From Gemmatimonadota bacterium (GTDB lineage: Bacteria; Gemmatimonadota; Gemmatimonadetes; Palauibacterales; KS3-K002), in NCBI GenBank assembly GCA_020344215.1, contig CP070815.1:4592203-4639116 (forward strand): DNA of 46,914 nucleotides, written 5' to 3'. Under the pieces are notes generated by a model that searched no databases, was not told the DNA's origin, and worked only from the letters and a program-made list of their open reading frames with translations. A program made the translations under genes and the position numbers. Below are positions 7,389 to 15,734 of the stretch, in pieces (within the stretch, counting starts at the first letter, position 1; every line of letters begins with the position of its first letter).

Positions 7389-8816
7389 TCAATGTCTCCG
7401 GTTGACCACCAACATCTTCATCTCGGTCATCTCTTCGGCACTGTGCTTCACGCCTTCGCGCCCCAGGCCCGAGTTCTTCACACCGCCGTACGGCCAGTTG
7501 TCGATCCGGAACGTCGGCATCTCGTTGATAATAACACCGCCGACGTCGAGGTTGCGGTACGCGTAGTCGATGAGCCGGATGTCGTGTGTGAAGATCCCGC
7601 TCTGTAGCCCGTAGACGGAATCGTTCACGATCTTCACCGCCGCCTTGAAGTCATCGTACGGCCGCACGGTGACGACGGGCCCGAAGATCTCCTCGCACTC
7701 GACCTTCATCTCGAACGTCGTGTCGGCGAGCACGGTGGGCCAGACGAGCGCGCCGTCGCGGCGGTTACCAGAGAGCACCCGGGCGCCGCCGTTCTCGGCC
7801 TCGGCGATCCAGTTCATCACCCGCTCCGCGTGCAGCTGCTCGATGAGCGGGCCGACATCGGTGTCCTCGGCCAGCGGGTCGCCGACCTTCAGCTCAGCGG
7901 CACGCTTGATCAGCTTGTCGCAGAAGTCGTCGAACACGGAGCGCTGGATCAGTACGCGCTGCACGCTGATGCAGCTCTGGCCGGCGTAGCCGTAGCCGCC
8001 TGCAGCGACCCGTGCGACCGCCCAATCGAGATCGGCGTCGGAATGGATGATGGCGCCGGCGTTGCCGCCCAGCTCCAGCACCACACGCTTCTTGCCGGCG
8101 ATCGACTTCAGGTGCCAGCCGACGGTGGCGGAGCCGGTGAACGATAACAGCTTGAACCGATCGTCGCGCACCATCGGCTCGGCCACCTCGACCGTGCTGT
8201 GCAGCACGCTGAACGCCTTGGGCGGCAGGCCCGCCTCGTAGGCGATCTCGGCGAGCTTGAGCACGGTGATCGGCGCCTGCTGCGGCGGCTTCATCACCAT
8301 TGAGCAACCGGCGGCGATACAGGGCGCCAGTTTGTGGCCCGCCAGGTTGAGTGGGAAATTGAAGGGGACGATCGCCAGGACCGGGCCGATAGGGAAGCGA
8401 TGGTACTGCGCGGTGTAGCCCTCGGCCCAGGGCACGACATCGATCGGTATGATCTCACCGCCCAACCGCTTCGCCTCCTCAGCCGCCATGACGAATACAC
8501 CGACGGCGCGGTCCACCTCGACCTGCGCCGCCTGTATCGGCTTGCCGCACTCGAGCGCCAGCGTCTCGGCCAGCTCGCGCTGCCGCTTGCCTATCCCCAC
8601 GGCGATCTCGTGGCAGATCTGGGCGCGCTGCGCCCGGGACAGCGCCCTGGTCTCCTCGAACGCCTCGACCGCCGCGGCCACTGCCGCCTCCCGCTGCTCC
8701 TCGCTCGCCAGCGGGACGCGACCGACCAGCTCGCCGTTGTACGGGTTCGTGACCTCGTCGACCTCGGCGGACTCCACCATCTCACCGGCGACGGGCAGTC
8801 TGTAATCGGCGCTCAC
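7389..8816 (-). CDS. NAD(P)-dependent aldehyde dehydrogenase
   Basis: Oxidises an aldehyde to the acid or acyl-thioester using NAD(P). All ALDH-superfamily landmarks are present in a normal 475-residue length: oxyanion Asn153 (VPFNFPLN), Lys176 (MVMKPPQQAP), the cofactor glycines in FTGSATVGWHL, general base Glu248 in VLELGGNAG, and nucleophile Cys282 in YAGQSCISVQR. The EEIFGPV block near residue 385 is intact. The sequence resembles the lactaldehyde / glyceraldehyde-3-phosphate (GapN-like) branch more than betaine-aldehyde enzymes, but the substrate cannot be fixed from sequence. The gene is monocistronic and convergent with the methyltransferase. Confidence 0.93.
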   Translation of the reverse strand: MSADYRLPVAGEMVESAEVDEVTNPYNGELVGRVPLASEEQREAAVAAAVEAFEETRALSRAQRAQICHEIAVGIGKRQRELAETLALECGKPIQAAQVEVDRAVGVFVMAAEEAKRLGGEIIPIDVVPWAEGYTAQYHRFPIGPVLAIVPFNFPLNLAGHKLAPCIAAGCSMVMKPPQQAPITVLKLAEIAYEAGLPPKAFSVLHSTVEVAEPMVRDDRFKLLSFTGSATVGWHLKSIAGKKRVVLELGGNAGAIIHSDADLDWAVARVAAGGYGYAGQSCISVQRVLIQRSVFDDFCDKLIKRAAELKVGDPLAEDTDVGPLIEQLHAERVMNWIAEAENGGARVLSGNRRDGALVWPTVLADTTFEMKVECEEIFGPVVTVRPYDDFKAAVKIVNDSVYGLQSGIFTHDIRLIDYAYRNLDVGGVIINEMPTFRIDNWPYGGVKNSGLGREGVKHSAEEMTEMKMLVVNRRH

Positions 8817-8943
8817 GGCTGGCCCCCTTTCGCGTGCGGTATGCGGGCGTTCGGGTTGGGTCGGGACGGCGGACCCGACGGCAAACTAACGCCGGCTGCG
8901 GCGGACTGACCAGGCGAGTTCGGGGTGACGGTCGACGGTCGGC

Positions 8944-9040
8944 GGCGGGAGGACCACTCGCTTCGTGCTCGCGCCACCGGCGGAAGGCGACCGAGCGCTC
9001 CGGCGTGTGCTCGCGAACTACGCGAGGTGGTCCTCCCGCC
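8944..9040. repeat. Core-in-hairpin element, copy C
   Basis: Perfect 14-bp inverted repeats, GGCGGGAGGACCAC (8944-8957) and GTGGTCCTCCCGCC (9027-9040), enclose a 69-base loop. The loop begins TCGCTTCGTGCTCGCGC and contains GCGCTCCG, resembling the cores of copies A (17833-17936) and B (20443-20547). The stem sequence is different from theirs. Confidence 0.6.
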
Positions 9041-9092
9041 TCCTCCCGTAGACCGAGAACAGCCGTGAATTAGCCGAGCTGCTCCTCGGCGG

Positions 9093-9128
9093 TTCCCGAA
9101 TTTCCCGAATCCCCGAATCGCCGAATCG
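9093..9128. repeat. CCGAATTCCC short tandem repeat
   Basis: Four to five imperfect 8-9 base units (TTCCCGAA, TTTCCCGAAT, CCCCGAATCG, CCGAATCG). A similar array with CCCCAATT units lies at 15621-15670, again between genes. Confidence 0.55.
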
Positions 9129-9154
9129 AAATTCGAGAGTTCCCAAACAAACAT

Positions 9155-9185
9155 GAAGCCCGGACAGCGGAGCTGTCCGGGCTTC
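9155..9185 (-). terminator. Intrinsic terminator of tRNA-Glu
   Basis: A perfect 13-bp stem, GAAGCCCGGACAG (9155-9167) with CTGTCCGGGCTTC (9173-9185) and a 5-base loop, begins 5 bases past the tRNA 3' end. Read leftward, it is followed by the T-rich ATGTTTGTTTG. Confidence 0.85.
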
Positions 9186-9189
9186 CTCA

Positions 9190-9262
9190 TACCCCCACGG
9201 GGAGTCGAACCCCGGTCTCCTGGCTGAGAACCAGGTATCCTAGGCCACTAGACGATGGGGGC
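9190..9262 (-). tRNA. tRNA-Glu, anticodon CTC
   Basis: 73 bases. The acceptor stem GCCCCCA (from 9262) pairs with TGGGGGT (with one G-T pair), followed by discriminator A. The anticodon arm is CCTGG-TTCTCAG-CCAGG, giving anticodon CTC and decoding GAG. The T arm is CGGGG-TTCGACT-CCCCG. The CCA end is not encoded. A strong terminator lies just downstream. Confidence 0.95.
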
Positions 9263-9878
9263 TTCGAACGGCCCGCAATTAAATAGCGTCACGCAAGACG
9301 GTCAAGGGGATGAAAAACGGGCGGCTCGGCTGGAGCCGCCCGACCGCAGGGCTGAAAGGTACTTCCTAATCGCTGTGGGGACGATGGGAACTGCCGGGTA
9401 GGTAAACGCGGATAACTGCAGAAAGCCAGACGGTCGGGCGGTCCAGTTTCTCTATCGACGATGTCGTACGGATACGCTTCAAGGATCAGAAACAGGGTTC
9501 GCGGGGGGATTTTCAGGCACCCGGGCGGGACTTGGGTGTCTCAGCCGTTTCGGCTTGCGGTCTCTACGTATAGGCAGCAGACGTGCCAACGCGACGACGC
9601 GCATCGCTGGGGGGCCGTTCCTGCCGTCTATCCTGTTATAAGAGCTGGGCTTACGGAGCCGGGCCCGGGCCCGCGACGACATATGTTTGCCGCCGACCCG
9701 CCGACTCGATCGGGCAAAACGCGTGACCGTCCGTCAAAATGCCTTAAGGTCGTGCGCTTTGCAGTAGTAGCCTGGACCACAAATGCGGAACCCGCAACTC
9801 CGGTCGCTCCCTTGGCTGGCAGCGCCGGAGCGCGGGCCCGCTGCGGCTTGGACCTAATGGGGAAGGTCTCGCGCCGCG
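9263..9878. other. 616-base gene-free region; possible unidentified leftward transcript
   Basis: No coding sequence I trust. A strong leftward terminator at 9312-9342 stands 536 bases past the ferritin stop, so either ferritin has a very long 3' untranslated region or a separate leftward RNA exists in 9343-9878. Its GC is mixed, with several GC-palindromes (for example around 9657-9675). It does not show the conserved cores of RNase P RNA, tmRNA or SRP RNA. Confidence 0.4.
9312..9342 (-). terminator. Leftward intrinsic terminator
   Basis: A perfect 10-bp stem, CGGGCGGCTC (9318-9327) with GAGCCGCCCG (9333-9342) and loop GGCTG, is followed on the minus strand by TTTTTCA (9317-9311). It must end a transcript coming from the right, ferritin or an RNA in the preceding 500 bases. 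Confidence 0.75.
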
Positions 9879-10388
9879 CTACTCCCCGGCCGCCGGATCG
9901 AACTTCCGCTGCGCCAGCTCGCGATCCATCATCAGTAGGCCGGGTCCATCCTTACCGATCAGCCTGAGCTGCTCGACGATCTCGCTGGCCGACGCCTCCT
10001 CCTCGACCTGCTCGTCGACGAACCAGTCCATGAGGTTCTTGGTGGCGTAGTCGTTCTCGTCGATGGCCAGGGCGACGAGGTTATGGATCAGGCTGGTGAC
10101 GTGCTGCTCGTGCTTGTAGGCGGCCTCGAAGACGGCCAGGGGCGACTCCCACTCGGTGGGCGGGCCGTCGATGGCCGCCAGCACTACCTGGCCGCTGCGA
10201 TCGAGGAGAAAGTTATAGATCTTCATCGCGTGGGCGACCTCTTCCTGGGCCTGCGCGTTCATCCAGTTGGCGAAGCCCTTGAAGTCGCTGGAGTTGAAGT
10301 AAGCCGACATCGAGAGATAGACGTAAGCCGAGAACAGCTCGGCATTGATCTGGGCGTTGAGGGCCTCTTCCATCTTCTTGCTGATCAT
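9879..10388 (-). CDS. ftnA: Ferritin (FtnA type, non-haem)
   Basis: Iron-storage subunit that assembles into a 24-mer cage, oxidises Fe(II) and stores the mineral. The 169-residue length is normal. Ferroxidase ligands are in the expected places: Glu17, Glu49/50 and His53 (QAQEEVAHAMK), then Glu94 region and the Gln/Glu pair in DEQVEEEASA. No haem-binding Met of bacterioferritin is apparent in the usual helix B position. AGGAG precedes the ATG by about nine bases. A good promoter sits in the gap to the adenine deaminase gene, so it is transcribed alone. No Fur box was recognised. Confidence 0.95.
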   Translation of the reverse strand: MISKKMEEALNAQINAELFSAYVYLSMSAYFNSSDFKGFANWMNAQAQEEVAHAMKIYNFLLDRSGQVVLAAIDGPPTEWESPLAVFEAAYKHEQHVTSLIHNLVALAIDENDYATKNLMDWFVDEQVEEEASASEIVEQLRLIGKDGPGLLMMDRELAQRKFDPAAGE

Positions 10389-10477
10389 TCTGTTGCACTC
10401 CTAGCTGGCGTTCTCAAGCTGCGCTCGGCGACCAAGCGCAGCGATTTTGCGTGTTCGACCTCGGGTTTGAGCGGCCA

Positions 10478-10507
10478 AAGATAAGCAGAGGGTAGCCCCT
10501 TTGTAAA
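10478..10507 (-). promoter_or_regulatory. Promoter of ferritin gene
   Basis: On the minus strand TTTACA (10507-10502) and TATCTT (10483-10478) are separated by 18 bases. They lie about 90 bases before the ferritin start and past the 3' end of the adenine deaminase gene. Confidence 0.5.
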
Positions 10508-10522
10508 CGCGCCACGCTGCCC

Positions 10523-12250
10523 TCAGGGGACGAAGAGCGGCACCGGTTTGAACTTGTTCACGTCGACGAGCCCCCGGTCGGTGATCTTGAGCTCGGGTAT
10601 TACCGCCAGCGCGAGGAACGTCATGGTCATGAGCGGGTCCGGCAGCGTCCCGCCGAGCTCCCGGGCCGCCTTCCCCATCGCCTCCACCCGGTCCCTCACC
10701 TCCTCGAGCGGCAGATCGGACATTAGGCCGGCGATGGGGAGCGGCACGGCGGCCAGCACGCGGCCGTCGGCGACGACGGCCTGGCCGCCGCCGGTCTCGC
10801 TGACGGCGCGGGCGGCGGCCATCATCTCGGCGTCGCTCGCACCGACGACGACGATGTTGTGATTGTCGTGGGCGACGGTGGAGGCGATGGCGCCGCGCTT
10901 CAGGCCGAAGCCGCGCGCGAACCCTACGCCGACGTTGCCCGTCGCCTGGTGCCGCTCGATCACGGCGATCTTCAGCAGATCCCTGTCGGGGTCGGCGACT
11001 GCCCGGCCGTTTTCGACCTTCATCGGCTCGACGCTCTGGCCGGTGACGATCTGGCCGGGGATCGCATGGATGACACGGGCCTTCGCCGCGCCGCTCGCCG
11101 TTACCGCGAGGTCCACCGCCTCCCACTTCACCTGGACGCCGCTCCCCGGCGGCGCCGGCGGCGTGGGCCGCGCGCCTTTGTACTCGCCGTGCTCGGCCAC
11201 GACGCGTCCCTCGCTGAAGACCATCCTTGCCTGAAAGACCTCGAGTTTATCGACGACGATCATGTCGGCCCGGTAGCCCGGCGCCAGCATCCCCAGCCCT
11301 CTGAGCCCGAAGTAGTTGGCGGTGTTGATCGTGGCCATCTGGATCGCGGTGATCGGGTCGAGCCCCTCGGCGATGCCCATGCGCACGAGCGCGTCGACGT
11401 GGCCCTCGTCCAGCAGGTCCTCGGGATGCCGGTCGTCGGTACAGAAGGAGCAGTTGGCCGCATTACCCGGTGTGACGAGCGGCAAGAGCTCCTCGAGGTT
11501 GCGCGCCGCCGTCCCCTCGCGGATGAAGATGTGCATGCCGCGGCGCAGCTTCTCACGCGCCTCCTCCAGCCGGGTGCACTCGTGGTCGGAGCCGACCCCG
11601 GCGGCCAGGTAGGCGTTGAGTGGGAGACCGGAGAGGCCAGGCGAATGGCCGTCCACCGGCCGGTCGCCGGCGGCCGCGATCTTGGCCAGCACCTCGGGCA
11701 CGCCCAGGAAGACGCCGGGGAAGTTCATGACCTCGGCCAAGCCGATCACCCGCGGGTGCTCGAACAGCGGCGCCAGGTCCGCAGCCTCGATCTTCGCGCC
11801 GGCCGTCTCCATGTGAGTGGCCGGTACGCACGACGAGGCCATGGCGAAGACGCGGAGCGGCAACCCTTCGCTCGAGTCCAGCATGTAGCGGATACCCGGT
11901 ACACCGAGCACGTTGGCGATCTCGTGCGGATCGGTGACGACCGCCGTCGTACCGCGGGGCACCACCGCGCGGGCGAACTCGGGCACCGAGACCATGCTCG
12001 ACTCGATGTGCACGTGCGCGTCGATGAGCCCGGGGCAGACGTGCGCGCCGTGCAAGTCGATGGTCTGTGCGGCCTGGTACGCGCCGAACCCCGCGATCCG
12101 CCCTTCGTAGATGGCGATGTCGGCGTCGTGGATCTCGCCTGAACGCACGTTGACCAGGCGCGCGTTCTCGAGCAGGAGGTCTGCCGGCGCATCACCGCGC
12201 GCTACTTCGACCAGCTTGCGTCGTGCCTCCGGCGGAATCGACTCACGCAT
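10523..12250 (-). CDS. ade: Adenine deaminase
   Basis: Hydrolyses adenine to hypoxanthine and ammonia in purine salvage. The protein is an amidohydrolase of the bacterial Ade family with 575 residues, the normal size. The metal-binding D-A-H-V-H of beta-strand 1 is at residues 77-81 (GLIDAHVHIESSM), and VTDPHEIANVLG, FCTDDRHPEDLL and the C-terminal HDNHNIVVVGAS blocks are all family signatures. Nearby genes are not purine genes, so the context adds nothing. It is the last gene read leftward before ferritin and is separated from the ParB-domain gene by a repeat-containing gap of 121 bases. Confidence 0.96.
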   Translation of the reverse strand: MRESIPPEARRKLVEVARGDAPADLLLENARLVNVRSGEIHDADIAIYEGRIAGFGAYQAAQTIDLHGAHVCPGLIDAHVHIESSMVSVPEFARAVVPRGTTAVVTDPHEIANVLGVPGIRYMLDSSEGLPLRVFAMASSCVPATHMETAGAKIEAADLAPLFEHPRVIGLAEVMNFPGVFLGVPEVLAKIAAAGDRPVDGHSPGLSGLPLNAYLAAGVGSDHECTRLEEAREKLRRGMHIFIREGTAARNLEELLPLVTPGNAANCSFCTDDRHPEDLLDEGHVDALVRMGIAEGLDPITAIQMATINTANYFGLRGLGMLAPGYRADMIVVDKLEVFQARMVFSEGRVVAEHGEYKGARPTPPAPPGSGVQVKWEAVDLAVTASGAAKARVIHAIPGQIVTGQSVEPMKVENGRAVADPDRDLLKIAVIERHQATGNVGVGFARGFGLKRGAIASTVAHDNHNIVVVGASDAEMMAAARAVSETGGGQAVVADGRVLAAVPLPIAGLMSDLPLEEVRDRVEAMGKAARELGGTLPDPLMTMTFLALAVIPELKITDRGLVDVNKFKPVPLFVP

Positions 12251-12278
12251 GGAACCTCACCTGGTGGAGTCGGGCACG

Positions 12279-12347
12279 CTCCGAATACCGAACACCGAAG
12301 TGCTGTGCGACACAGTAACTCATTATTCTACATTCTACATTCGGAGC
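12279..12347. repeat. Dispersed intergenic hairpin repeat B, copy 2
   Basis: GCTCCGAAT (12279-12287) pairs with ATTCGGAGC (12339-12347). Inside is a smaller hairpin, CTGTG-CGA-CACAG (12303-12315). Words shared with copies 1 and 3 include GAATACCGAA, CTCATTATTC and ATTCGGAGC. Confidence 0.7.
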
Positions 12348-12371
12348 ACGAGCCAACCTCGATGTCCTCTA

Positions 12372-13355
12372 TCACCCATCCGGTGGCCCCGACGCACCAG
12401 CGATCTGATCGGAGCGAACTTTCGCCGCATCGAAGCGCCTGGCAGCCGCCAGCATCTTATCGATCGTGTCGTCGAAGCCCGCGCTCACCTTGCGCTTGAA
12501 GCGCAGCGGGTTGATGCGGGCGACGACGAACGCTTTCAGGTACGGGCTCACGAAGCCCAGCTCCTTGAGCTCCTTCACCCTGGCGTTCACCTCATCGTCG
12601 AGCTCGAGCAGACGCTCGGCCCGGGCGCGACGCGTCTCGAGCGCCCTCGGCAGCTTGGTGCTCAGGAACTTGTCGACCCGCTTGACTACCGGGTGATAGG
12701 CACCGCCTGCGAACCGCCCGCGCTGCTCGTAGCACAACCCCAAAGTGAGCAGCGCCGGCTCCTCGAATTCGGTGGCGAATTCCTTCTCCGGCCGCTCGTC
12801 GAGCTCGGCCAGCCCCTGGGCCAGGCGAGCCACCTCGAGGGCCCGCTCCCGCAAGTTGTGCGCTTTCTCGGTGTTCAGCACCAGGATGCGGTAGGCGACC
12901 TCGGCATCGGGCACCACCAGCGCGACGATCGACTTGCCGCCGAGCCGGCGCACGGCCTCCAGCCGGTGGTAGCCGTTCGGCGTCCAGTAGCGGCCCTCGT
13001 CCGTTCGCACCGCGATCACCGGATCGAGGAATCGGCCCAGCTTGTCGATCGCGGTCGCCAGCCGCTCGGTGTGCGCCTCCGAGAGATCGCGCTGGAACGG
13101 CGTCGGCTCGACCCTATCGATCGGCAGCCCGGCCAGCGCCTGCCAGCTCCCACCCAGCGGGTCCTTGTAGATCCCCAAGACCGATCCGCCGTCCGCCTCG
13201 ATCGCCTCCGCCAGGCGCGCGACCTTCGTCGGAGGCGACGCCGAAGCCAGCCGTGTCGCCGTCAGGCCACGCGACTTCGGCGGCGCTGCTTCCCTCTTCT
13301 TCGTGCGCGAGCGGCCCTTACCGCCCGCCTTGCTCTCAGCGGAAGACTTAGGCAT
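12372..13355 (-). CDS. Solo ParB/Srx-domain protein
   Basis: A 327-residue protein. Residues 1-30 are a basic, disordered tail. Residues 75-150 are a ParB N-terminal (ParB/Srx) fold: IDRVEPTPFQRDLSEAHTER, DPVIAVRTDEGRYWTPNGYH and RLEAVRRLGG, where the GYHR-EA block matches the nucleotide-binding box. A helical middle and C-terminal part follows without a clear helix-turn-helix. There is no ParA next to it, so a chromosome-segregation role is not supported; stand-alone ParB/Srx proteins include CTPase switches and nucleases. Its start lies 6 bases after the M28 peptidase stop, and GGAG overlaps that stop codon, so the two are translationally coupled. Confidence 0.75.
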   Translation of the reverse strand: MPKSSAESKAGGKGRSRTKKREAAPPKSRGLTATRLASASPPTKVARLAEAIEADGGSVLGIYKDPLGGSWQALAGLPIDRVEPTPFQRDLSEAHTERLATAIDKLGRFLDPVIAVRTDEGRYWTPNGYHRLEAVRRLGGKSIVALVVPDAEVAYRILVLNTEKAHNLRERALEVARLAQGLAELDERPEKEFATEFEEPALLTLGLCYEQRGRFAGGAYHPVVKRVDKFLSTKLPRALETRRARAERLLELDDEVNARVKELKELGFVSPYLKAFVVARINPLRFKRKVSAGFDDTIDKMLAAARRFDAAKVRSDQIAGASGPPDG

Positions 13356-13361
13356 GAGATC

Positions 13362-15464
13362 TTACTCCAAGCGAATCAGCTCCGCCGTCGCGGCGCTCTC
13401 CAGATACTCGAGCACGGCCTCCGCCGTCACCGTGCCGTAGTAGTGCGTGCCCGCCTCGCGCGCCTCCGCCGCCACGTAACGATAAACGTCCAGCCCGCTC
13501 CGCTCGCCGTTCACCGCGTTCATCACCTCGAACGCCATCAGCCTGTGCAGACCGTTCACCTCCGTGACGCGCCCCCGGCCGGTGAGGAACTCGATCGGGC
13601 CCGCGGTCACGGCCGGCTCGAGCCCGCTCAAGCGCAGCTCCGCGTCGGCGAGCCGGCGTTGGGGCAGCGCATCGTGCCCTGTCGCCTGACGGTAGGCGAG
13701 CTCGAGCTCGCGGAGCGCTTGCGCCTCGCGCCGCGCCAGCTCTGCCAGCAGCGGCGGAACGCGCTCCGCGGCGCCGGTGTGAATCTCACTCAGTGACCCG
13801 ATCGCCAGGCGCTCGCGCTCGGCCGCGTAGCTGACCTGGTCCACCGCATCGTAGTACGCCGCGCCCCGGTCTTCGCTTGTCGCGATCCAGCTGAGACCCA
13901 GCCGCAGGTTGCGCCCGAGGCGTTCCTGCCCGCGCCCCACCGTCTCCGCCGCCAGAGCCGGCGCCGACGCTTCGTCGGCGTTCGCCATAGCGTAGGCGAT
14001 CAGCGCTGCCGCCGCGGCGCTACGACCCAGCTGCGTGCGGTCGATGTTCCAGAGATCGTCGTCGCTCGAATGAATGTAGTTGTCGGGCCAGTTGGTGAAC
14101 GTGACGCCCGGGACACCGATCGGCTGCTCGTTGAACGTCATGTGATCGGTATTGTTGTGGAAGAAGATCATCTTCGCGTTATAGCGATGCTGCGTGCCCA
14201 GGTGCGCCAGGTGCGGCTCGGGGTACTCGCTGCCCGCCTGCCGCTGCGCGAGCTCGGCGCTGTTCGCCGCCACCATGTGGTCGATCACCGACTCGACCAC
14301 GTCGTTGAAGAAGTGGAAGCGCGTTGCCGGCAATCGCGTGACGTTCTGCACGCGCATCACATCCTGCGCCTGATTGGCGCCCGACATGTCCTGGTTGATG
14401 TTAACCCAGATCTCGTGGTGCGCTTCGGGGTTGTCGGCGAAGTACTGGCGCTGGCTGTCGATCTCGGTCACCCACCAGAAGCGCAGGTTACGCCGCGGCC
14501 GTGGCAGCCGGCCCTCGCCGATCAGCCGGTTGAGCGCCCGGGCGATCTCGAGCAGGTTAGCGCAGCCGCTGGCGTCATCGTTGGCCGACGTTGCCTCCTC
14601 CTGCAGGTGGCCGGTGAGCACCACGTCCTGCCCGAGTCCCGGCTCGCTGCCGGGGATGAACGCCTCGACCATCACCTGCCAGGGGTTGGAGCCCTGCACC
14701 GAGGTGAGCTCAGACTCGACCACGGCGTGTACGACGATCGGCTCCTCCGAGCTCTGGAGCCGGCTGCGCAGCGCCAAACCCTGACGCAGCGAGAGGCCAA
14801 AGGCGAAGGTCGCTTCGAAGTCCTCGGAGCCCCGGGTCGTTACAGCCCTGAGCCAGCGGAGCTGGTCAGGGTAGCCAGCGGATCTCTCGCTGAACGGGTC
14901 GGGGTACGCGACCACGCCCAGGGCGCCGCCGTCGTGCACGGCCCGGGCCATCACCGAGTCGACCGGACCGTACGTGAGCACGACTTTGCCCGAAACATCC
15001 ACGCTCTGGAGGTCCTCTTCGCTACCCGCCCCAATGTCCACCAGCTCGCCTGTGACGTCGGTCGGTCGGCTATAGTCGGCCAGGTGCAGCGCCGACTGGA
15101 GCGTGCTGGCCAGCCGCTCCGGCTCAGGCTCGACGATCCACAGGTCGGCGAACTTCGCGTTCCAGGGACGGTGGCTCGACGCCTGCTTGATGAGGCTCAC
15201 GTTCGCCAGCTTATACTCGCGTGCCTTCGCCTCGAAGTACTCGGCGACTTTCCAGAGGCCGTCGGAGCCGCCGCGCGGCCGGTGGAACTGCGTCTGGTAG
15301 CGGATGTGCTCGTAGGACGCGTCGCCGGAGACTTCTTGCAGGATCAGCCGGGCGTGCTCGCGATCGAGGACCGGGAGATCTTGAGCGGAAGCCAGCCGCG
15401 GAGCAAACGACAGCAGAACGGCAACGAGTATTCCGATAGAAGACCCGGTCGAGCGTGCACCCAT
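13362..15464 (-). CDS. Secreted M28-family aminopeptidase-like protein with PA domain
   Basis: A 700-residue exported protein. The start at 15464 is supported by GGAGG seven bases upstream and by a classical signal peptide beginning MGARSTGSSIGILVAVLLSF and ending ASA-QD near residue 27; the frame could run to 15644, but that part crosses repeat DNA. Residues 150-330 hold a protease-associated insert (VDVSGKVVLTYGPVDSVMAR). The M28 catalytic region is at 380-560: VVLTGHLQEEATSANDDASG, WWVTEIDSQ and HNNTDHMTFN. The first metal motif is H-L-Q where H-x-D is usual, so one ligand may be altered. It leads an operon with the ParB-domain gene. The substrate is unknown. Confidence 0.82.
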   Translation of the reverse strand: MGARSTGSSIGILVAVLLSFAPRLASAQDLPVLDREHARLILQEVSGDASYEHIRYQTQFHRPRGGSDGLWKVAEYFEAKAREYKLANVSLIKQASSHRPWNAKFADLWIVEPEPERLASTLQSALHLADYSRPTDVTGELVDIGAGSEEDLQSVDVSGKVVLTYGPVDSVMARAVHDGGALGVVAYPDPFSERSAGYPDQLRWLRAVTTRGSEDFEATFAFGLSLRQGLALRSRLQSSEEPIVVHAVVESELTSVQGSNPWQVMVEAFIPGSEPGLGQDVVLTGHLQEEATSANDDASGCANLLEIARALNRLIGEGRLPRPRRNLRFWWVTEIDSQRQYFADNPEAHHEIWVNINQDMSGANQAQDVMRVQNVTRLPATRFHFFNDVVESVIDHMVAANSAELAQRQAGSEYPEPHLAHLGTQHRYNAKMIFFHNNTDHMTFNEQPIGVPGVTFTNWPDNYIHSSDDDLWNIDRTQLGRSAAAAALIAYAMANADEASAPALAAETVGRGQERLGRNLRLGLSWIATSEDRGAAYYDAVDQVSYAAERERLAIGSLSEIHTGAAERVPPLLAELARREAQALRELELAYRQATGHDALPQRRLADAELRLSGLEPAVTAGPIEFLTGRGRVTEVNGLHRLMAFEVMNAVNGERSGLDVYRYVAAEAREAGTHYYGTVTAEAVLEYLESAATAELIRLE

Positions 15465-15620
15465 ACTAATCCTCCACGTGATTGTGTTGCGGACACTTAG
15501 CCGAAGGAGACCGAGCGTCATCCTCCCTCTGTGCGCTCGATAGCATTCGGGCAGGACGTCATTATAGGGTAAACCGGCGGGAACCGATATTAGCGGCAGG
15601 TGCATCGCATCGCCCAGCGA

Positions 15621-15670
15621 CTCTCCAATTCCCCAATTCCCCAATTCCCCAACTCCCGGATTCCCGAACC
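15621..15670. repeat. CCCCAATT short tandem repeat
   Basis: Four 8-9 base units of the type AATTCCCC, decaying into TTCCCGAACC. It lies in the 270-base gap between the divergent M28 and HtrA-like genes; compare 9093-9128. The rest of the gap shows no gene. Confidence 0.55.
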
Positions 15671-15691
15671 TTATCCCGCCACCCGGGTAGT

Positions 15692-15711
15692 GTTATCTGA
15701 CAATCGATAAC
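15692..15711. promoter_or_regulatory. Inverted repeat upstream of the HtrA-like gene
   Basis: GTTATC (15692-15697) and GATAAC (15706-15711) form a 6-bp dyad with an 8-base gap, 23 bases before the start codon. It could be an operator; no regulator is implied. Confidence 0.3.
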
Positions 15712-15734
15712 GACTACTAACAGGCAGGACGCCG

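Noticed and set aside
9421..9434. 14-base identity with the transposase fragment (bases 39-52)
   Set aside because: Suggestive of a decayed IS5 copy, but the flanking translation does not continue the similarity.
9571..9588. Sigma-54-like TGGCACGTCTGCTGC site on the minus strand
   Set aside because: The GG-N10-GC spacing fits, but no gene or enhancer-binding regulator is associated, and one such match in 47 kb is expected by chance.
9461..9967. 168-codon plus-strand frame in the ferritin-tRNA gap
   Set aside because: Low-complexity Arg/Pro/Ala content, no ribosome site, and its end overlaps the ferritin gene on the other strand.
12372..13355. Chromosome partition locus
   Set aside because: Only a ParB/Srx domain is present; no ParA, no inverted parS sites (TGTTTCACGTGAAACA type) were seen.
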